15,536 nucleotides of DNA, taken from NCBI GenBank assembly GCA_937919305.1, contig CALFQW010000066.1, forward strand, positions 1-15,536, written 5' to 3'. The position numbers were made by a program, and so were the translations under genes. The notes under the pieces were generated by a model. It worked only from the letters and a program-made list of their open reading frames with translations. It searched no databases and was not told the origin of the DNA. This document shows, piece by piece, positions 11,532-15,536 of the stretch (the stretch's first letter is position 1; each line of letters opens with the position of its first letter). The DNA is from an uncultured Candidatus Saccharibacteria bacterium. Its GTDB lineage: Bacteria; Patescibacteriota; Saccharimonadia; Saccharimonadales; Saccharimonadaceae.

Positions 11532-12149
11532 CTATCTCGCTTTTATTACATTTGTCGACAATATCTGTTCAGAATCAACTATAGCGGTATGTTTGGTGGA
11601 AAGTAGCTCCATAACGAACTTATCCTTAATACTCAGACGGTAATAGAAGTCCTCATAGCTGAGAAGTGTATACGTCAAAGTTTTGCTCTCTTCTGATTCG
11701 AGTTCCTTGATGAATCGTTTCAATGAAGATTTATTTACATCACCAGCAATTACTACATCCACACTACTGTTGGAGCCATGTACTAACTGGCCCGCAAACA
11801 AGACAATGCGTACATCACCGAGTGATGATGCTCTCTTCACAACATCATTTGCCGCTAATGCGCTCCCTACATGATCCTTGGAACCTTTGTCAGCAAATAT
11901 CAAGCGAAGTGGTTCATAAAATGTATAGTGCGTGTTGACTTCGTAGTATAGCTTGTTACTGTTGTCGCTGTTTTCGTCACTTTGTATGACACCGATACTC
12001 AGCATATTTGCTAGTTCGCGTCGTACGGAGTTGATCTGTTCATCTATCTTGCGGGTAATTTCACGCACGTAAAAGGCTCTACCTGGGTTGTTCAAAAACA
12101 GGTGCAATAATTTTACTCGTGTTTTCGAGCCAAATAACGCATCGATCAT
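11532..12149 (-). CDS. Winged-helix protein with a degenerate nucleotidyltransferase-like domain
   Basis: A 205-residue protein. Residues 1-75 form a winged helix (KTRVKLLHLFLNNPGRAFYVREITRKI, then VRRELANMLSIGVI and LYYEVN for the wing), as in transcriptional regulators. Residues 110-190 resemble a minimal nucleotidyltransferase (VRIVLFAGQLVHGSNSSVDVVIAG, ELESEESKTLTYTLLSYEDFYYRL, DKFVMELLST). The usual GS...DxD signature reads GQ...SSVD, so the first Asp is missing and catalysis is doubtful. Fusions of this kind are known as predicted regulators; the target is unknown. GAGAGAGGG lies about 9 nt before the ATG. It follows miaA by 33 nt and precedes the MBL-fold gene by 2 nt, so it may regulate or bind something linked to that partner. 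Confidence 0.75.
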   Translation of the reverse strand: MIDALFGSKTRVKLLHLFLNNPGRAFYVREITRKIDEQINSVRRELANMLSIGVIQSDENSDNSNKLYYEVNTHYTFYEPLRLIFADKGSKDHVGSALAANDVVKRASSLGDVRIVLFAGQLVHGSNSSVDVVIAGDVNKSSLKRFIKELESEESKTLTYTLLSYEDFYYRLSIKDKFVMELLSTKHTAIVDSEQILSTNVIKAR

Positions 12150-12182
12150 TAATTAGTTCCCTCTCTCATATCGAATACTATA

Positions 12183-13043
12183 CTAGCACATTTTCATCAG
12201 AAGCTTGTCTATTGCGCCCTCGATATGTTCACGTTTGTGCCACCGTACATAGTCATGTCGACGCAGCCAAGTTAGCTGACGACGTGCATACTGCCAGTCC
12301 GCCTTAGCGAAAATATCTTGCGCCTCATATTCGTCAATTTCGTGATCGATGATACGTTTCGCTATGCGGTATACGATCGCTGTCATAGCCTCAGAATCCC
12401 ACCCATATCTATTGCTAAGCTCTAAAGCCTCCTCAATCAAACCAGACGAGAATATACGTTCAGCTCTACTTTTCAGTCTTTGTTTCAAAACGTCTGGCTC
12501 AGTATCAACTGAGAACACAAAAGTATTTTCATCAGGACGATCTCTCTTATGGCCAGTTTTTCCATTCCGCACAAGCGCGCTCACCAGATGACGTTTATTT
12601 GATTTATTTTGCGGTAAGGGAATATTTCTTTCGATGAGAGTAGCCTGCAGCTGCGCAATGCTATCTTGATCATACTCACTTGAGTCATCATCTTTTATAA
12701 CCGGCCAGCGGTAATCAAGTACGACGGCGTCTATATATAAACCTGTCCCTCCAACCATAATCGGTAGGCTGCCCCTAGATCTGATTGACTTTATAGCTTT
12801 TTTCGCATCACTTTGAAAATCTTTTACGGTGTACGTCTCATCTGGATCAACGATATCGACTAGATGGTGAGTTATTTGCTTCATGTCGCGAGCTGTTGGT
12901 TTAGCTGTACCGATATCCATACCCCTATATATCGTTCTCGAGTCAGCGCATATGATCTCGCCACCATGCTTTGCAGCAACACGCATTGCAATTTCACTTT
13001 TACCGCTCCCTGTTGGTCCGGTGATTACAATGAGCGGCTTCAT
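12183..13043 (-). CDS. miaA: tRNA dimethylallyltransferase
   Basis: A 286-residue enzyme that adds a dimethylallyl group to N6 of A37 in tRNAs reading UNN codons. P-loop GPTGSGKS at 9-16, ADSRTIYRGMDIGTAKP at 33-49 (Asp34 and Ser35 are catalytic-site residues), HHLVDIVDPDETYTV, GGTGLYIDAV, and near the end YARRQLTWLRR with downstream W. The length is near the short end of the family (E. coli has 316). The start is ATG at 13043: AGGAGG lies 8 nt upstream. An in-frame GTG three codons earlier (13052) is possible but overlaps that Shine-Dalgarno. The ATG overlaps the TGA of the upstream gene as ATGA, so the two are translationally coupled. Confidence 0.95.
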   Translation of the reverse strand: MKPLIVITGPTGSGKSEIAMRVAAKHGGEIICADSRTIYRGMDIGTAKPTARDMKQITHHLVDIVDPDETYTVKDFQSDAKKAIKSIRSRGSLPIMVGGTGLYIDAVVLDYRWPVIKDDDSSEYDQDSIAQLQATLIERNIPLPQNKSNKRHLVSALVRNGKTGHKRDRPDENTFVFSVDTEPDVLKQRLKSRAERIFSSGLIEEALELSNRYGWDSEAMTAIVYRIAKRIIDHEIDEYEAQDIFAKADWQYARRQLTWLRRHDYVRWHKREHIEGAIDKLLMKMC

Positions 13044-13351
13044 GGCCTCCACCTCCTGCTGTCAAAATCTACAATCTGAAAATTTTTTACAACGATACCT
13101 TCTGTTTCGAGCACTGCCTGGTGGCCTGCCTTACCGCCGTGATACCCACTGGCACATTGACCGTGTCGATTTACTACCCTATGCCAGGGTAGCTCTGTTG
13201 GACCAAAATGAGCCAAGCCACCCACTTGTCGAGCTGCGTGTGGATGACCCGCGAGGCTGGCTATATCGCCATATGTCATAACCCTGCCGTAAGGTATGGA
13301 TGCAACTAGCTCATATACAACTTCACGGAATGTGTGCGCAGGCGAGGCCAT
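13040..13351 (-). CDS. Alkyltransferase-like protein (ATL), Trp in place of the active Cys
   Basis: A 103-residue homologue of the DNA-binding domain of O6-alkylguanine-DNA alkyltransferase. Tyr27 and Arg41 (AARQVGG), used for base flipping, are present. The active motif PCHRVV reads PWHRVV (Trp56), the signature of ATL proteins. These cannot remove alkyl groups; they bind O6-alkylguanine and pass it to nucleotide excision repair. The context is unusual: it sits between thrS and miaA, its TGA overlaps the miaA start, and its last codons (arg-arg) carry the miaA Shine-Dalgarno. The start is ATG at 13351, 20 nt after the thrS stop; the ribosome-binding site is poor (AGAGAGG is far upstream), so it may depend on thrS translation. 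Confidence 0.93.
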   Translation of the reverse strand: MASPAHTFREVVYELVASIPYGRVMTYGDIASLAGHPHAARQVGGLAHFGPTELPWHRVVNRHGQCASGYHGGKAGHQAVLETEGIVVKNFQIVDFDSRRWRP

Positions 13352-13373
13352 TGCTTAAGTACGTCAAACCTCT

Positions 13374-15221
13374 CTACAGCGAAGACCTGCTAGCACGTGA
13401 TCGAATCTCATTGTTGAGCGATGAGAGGAAATGGTCGATCTTATAGCTAGATTCTTGATCATTCACCTGTAAATCCGCCCTGATGCGAGGGGTAACCTGC
13501 TTATCAGTTGCTTCACGTTCACCGACCACGACAGTATATGGTACCTTCTGAGTAGCACTGGAGCGAATCTTTTTCCCAACTGTTTCATTCGAATCATCGA
13601 CTGTTGCCCTAATTCCCAGCGATAAAGCTTGCTGATATATATCACTCGCACACTGCGCTATCTCTTCCGTATCTTTTACCTGAATAATCCTTAGCTGCTC
13701 TGGTGACAACCAGACTGGAAAGCGGCCGGCATAATGCTCAATCAAAAAGGCCATGAAACGCTCGTGTACAGACAGCGGAGCTCGGTGTATGACGAATACA
13801 TCGTTAGAGGTGTCGCCATCTTCGCCAACGTACTCTAAGCCAAATCGAGTTTTCGCTGCAAAATCTAACTGGATAGTAGACATAGTCTCTTCGCGGCCAC
13901 TGACAGACGTAAACTGAACATCAACTTTAGGGCCATAAAATGCCGCCTCATCATCTACTTCCTGGAACGGTAGTTTCATCGCCTCCAGTACTTCACGCAG
14001 AGCATCCTGAGTATACTGCCAGTTTTCAGGCTCATCGATGTACTTGTCAGTATGGTCTGGGGACCACTTTGACAACCGAAACCAGTAATCCTGAAGCCCA
14101 AATAAAGAAAAATATTCTTGTGTCAACTCTATAACTGATCGAAACTCATCCTTCACCTGCTCACGCGTGCAGTAGATATGCCCATCATTCATAGACATAC
14201 CCCTTACCCTCAGCAAGCCAGCGAGAGTGCCCGAGAGCTCATTGCGATAGCATGTTCCATATTCTGCCAACCTCAGCGGCAGCTCTTTATAGCTCCGCTG
14301 TCTGTACTGATAGATACGATGATGGTGAGGGCAATTCATTGCCTTCAAGTAGTACGTTCCGTCATCCATCTTCATGGCGGGATACATATCACCTTGATAG
14401 TACGGTAAGTGCCCCGATGTCAGAAATAACTCCTCTTTCGCAAGATGAGGGGTCGCAACTCGCTGATATCCGTACGCTAACTCTTTTTCTTTTGCGAGAT
14501 CCTCCACTGCATCACGCATCAGGGCTCCATTTGGCAACCACGACACAAGACCCTTACCGCTCATTTCATCGATGTAGTACAATTCTAGCTCTTGACCCAA
14601 CTTGCGATGATCACGCAGCTTGGCTTGCTCAAGCCTCTCGAGATATGCCTCTAGATCTTCTTGAGCCGCAAATGCAGCGCCGTATAACCGCTGCATTTGT
14701 GGATTTTTCTCACTACCACGCCAGTAAGCCCCTGCCAAACTCATCAATTTGAACGCCCCCACATCACCTGTGCGCTCCACGTGCGGACCACGACACAAGT
14801 CTGTAAAATCACCAGACGTGTAAAATGACACGCTCTCGACTGCAGATGGACCATTCGTTGAGACCCCAACTGCGCCCTCTGCGATTTCTGCAATATTCGT
14901 TGTTCCATCTCGTCTGAGGTCCTCTAGCAACTCAGCCTTATATGGCTGCTTCGACTGTTTTGCCCAATCTATCGCCTCTTCGATCGTCATCTCAGACCTA
15001 TCAAATGTATAATTCTGCTTGATGATCTTCTTCATCTCTTTTTCAATCCGGCCGAAATCACTTTCAGATATCTTTACATCACCAAGATCAATATCGTAGT
15101 AGAATCCATTTTCAATCACTGGACCGACGCCAAATTTTGCCTCTGGCCATATCCGCTGAACCGCTTGTGCGGCTATATGCGCCAATGAATGTCTCATTGC
15201 CTGTAATTGATCTTTGCCCAT
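13374..15221 (-). CDS. thrS: Threonyl-tRNA synthetase, lacking the TGS domain
   Basis: A 615-residue class II synthetase that charges tRNA-Thr. The N-terminal TGS domain is missing: the protein begins with the editing domain, whose HSLAH (11-15) and DLCRGPH (141-147) residues clear Ser-tRNA. The catalytic core has the zinc ligands Cys297 (MNCPHH), His348 (NDGHIYC) and His479 (VIHRAP), motif 2 as YRNELSGTLAGLLRVRG, and motif 3 as HERFMAFLIEHYAG. STIQLDF is intact. The anticodon-binding domain fills the last ~110 residues (LSPEQLRIIQV). The start is ATG at 15221, 6 nt after AAAGGAGG; an upstream in-frame ATG (15251) lies inside a terminator hairpin and is rejected. It leads an operon with the ATL gene, miaA and two regulators, behind a T-box-like leader. 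Confidence 0.96.
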   Translation of the reverse strand: MGKDQLQAMRHSLAHIAAQAVQRIWPEAKFGVGPVIENGFYYDIDLGDVKISESDFGRIEKEMKKIIKQNYTFDRSEMTIEEAIDWAKQSKQPYKAELLEDLRRDGTTNIAEIAEGAVGVSTNGPSAVESVSFYTSGDFTDLCRGPHVERTGDVGAFKLMSLAGAYWRGSEKNPQMQRLYGAAFAAQEDLEAYLERLEQAKLRDHRKLGQELELYYIDEMSGKGLVSWLPNGALMRDAVEDLAKEKELAYGYQRVATPHLAKEELFLTSGHLPYYQGDMYPAMKMDDGTYYLKAMNCPHHHRIYQYRQRSYKELPLRLAEYGTCYRNELSGTLAGLLRVRGMSMNDGHIYCTREQVKDEFRSVIELTQEYFSLFGLQDYWFRLSKWSPDHTDKYIDEPENWQYTQDALREVLEAMKLPFQEVDDEAAFYGPKVDVQFTSVSGREETMSTIQLDFAAKTRFGLEYVGEDGDTSNDVFVIHRAPLSVHERFMAFLIEHYAGRFPVWLSPEQLRIIQVKDTEEIAQCASDIYQQALSLGIRATVDDSNETVGKKIRSSATQKVPYTVVVGEREATDKQVTPRIRADLQVNDQESSYKIDHFLSSLNNEIRSRASRSSL

Positions 15222-15401
15222 ATAGAACCTCCTTTGTAATAAAAAATGCACGCACCAATGACTCTTGTGAATGCGTGCCTCGGTCCTAAAAAAGCTTTAG
15301 GAGGTTCCACCTTGGCTATTACTCTTACGCCGACCTGATTACGTACAGGCGCCATCGCTCCAACGGAACTCCGTAGGTCGTTACTCTACATCTCTGTTCA
15401 A
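15222..15401 (-). promoter_or_regulatory. T-box-like leader of thrS with possible Shine-Dalgarno sequestration
   Basis: A ~180-nt untranslated leader on the minus strand. It contains AAGGTGGAACC (15313-15303), which matches the T-box core GGTGGNACC that binds the NCCA end of uncharged tRNA. Directly after it TCCTAAA/TTTAGGA (15302-15284) forms a hairpin followed by CC, so GG/CC pairing leaves a 7-nt bulge TGGAACC, the antiterminator shape. GAACCTCC (15307-15300) is complementary over 8 bases to GGAGGTTC (15232-15225), the thrS ribosome-binding site. In the absence of tRNA the T-box strand could hide that site. A terminator-like hairpin lies between them. Upstream stems CGACCT/AGGTCG and ACGG-AGTT-CCGT are visible, but I could not place a threonine specifier codon. 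Confidence 0.55.
15241..15278 (-). terminator. Terminator-like hairpin in the thrS leader
   Basis: GCACGCA/TGCGTGC on the minus strand (15278-15272 with 15254-15248), followed by ATTTTTT (15247-15241), about 20 nt before the thrS ATG. Its position between the promoter and the gene suggests regulated read-through. Confidence 0.7.
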
Positions 15402-15407
15402 AAACTG

Positions 15408-15416
15408 ATTATAGCA
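15408..15416 (-). promoter_or_regulatory. Extended -10 promoter of the thrS operon
   Basis: Minus strand TGCTATAAT with no good -35. The predicted start near 15401 gives a leader of about 180 nt. Confidence 0.6.
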
Positions 15417-15424
15417 CACTATAT

Positions 15425-15454
15425 TTGCCTGCGGCCTCTGTTTTTGCTATTATC
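15425..15454 (+). promoter_or_regulatory. Probable promoter of tRNA-Val
   Basis: TTGCCT (15425-15430), 18 nt, TATTAT (15449-15454). The predicted start is near 15461, about 15 nt before the mature tRNA. The match is moderate. Confidence 0.4.
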
Positions 15455-15475
15455 TCTTTGCTACTCATACCTTGA

Positions 15476-15536
15476 GGGCGATTAGCTCATTTGGCTAGAG
15501 CGCCACATTGACGTTGTGGAGGTGAGAGGTTCGAAT
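15476..15536 (+). tRNA. tRNA-Val (anticodon GAC), cut by the window end
   Basis: Acceptor 5' strand GGGCGAT, D-arm GCTC/GAGC, anticodon stem CCACA/TGTGG with loop TTGACGT (anticodon GAC, reading GUC and GUU), variable AGGTG, then T-stem and loop up to TTCGAAT. The 3' half of the T-stem and the acceptor lie beyond the window. It is divergent from thrS. Confidence 0.93.

Overview
The window looks like part of a small, streamlined bacterial chromosome. The most likely source is a Candidate Phyla Radiation (Patescibacteria) lineage, with Saccharibacteria the best guess. The reasons are compact housekeeping genes, very short intergenic gaps inside operons, a VirD4-like ATPase with a low-complexity tail, a ThrRS that lacks the TGS domain, and TGA used as a true stop (the alkyltransferase-like gene ends in a TGA that overlaps the miaA ATG), which argues against the UGA-Gly lineages. 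The lineage is an inference; no database was searched.

Layout. 1-3935 (minus): a small membrane protein, a disordered 148-residue protein, and a 984-residue VirD4/TraD-like ATPase. 3936-5227: a long region without a clear gene. It holds a candidate ~318-nt structured RNA with its own promoter and terminator on the minus strand, a candidate ~90-nt RNA on the plus strand, a DnaA-box-like site, and possibly the decayed 3' end of a histidine kinase. 5228-5612 (minus): tmRNA (ssrA). 5682-7205 (plus): comM. 7282-8333 (plus): infC-rpmI-rplT, with infC starting at ATT. 8411-9901 (minus): RNase P RNA, a NUDIX-like/RNase HI fusion split by an in-frame TAG, tRNA-Pro(GGG), and a very probable 6S RNA. Beyond these lie an M50 protease (minus) and rpmB (plus). 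10912-15221 (minus): a five-gene operon thrS - alkyltransferase-like - miaA - wHTH/nucleotidyltransferase-like - MBL-fold protein, behind a T-box-like leader. 15476-end: start of tRNA-Val(GAC).

The genes are mostly for translation and its quality control: initiation (IF3), ribosomal proteins bL35, bL20 and bL28, Thr-tRNA charging, A37 isopentenylation, trans-translation, tRNA 5' maturation and polymerase regulation by 6S RNA. Several monocistronic genes have a -10 hexamer only 7-12 nt before their ATG and no Shine-Dalgarno, suggesting leaderless mRNAs. Genes inside operons have good Shine-Dalgarno sequences.

The items most worth following up are the thrS leader, where the T-box core is complementary over 8 nt to the thrS Shine-Dalgarno; the TAG-ATG break in RNase HI; the unusual T-loop of the tmRNA; and the two unassigned RNAs in the 1.3-kb gap.
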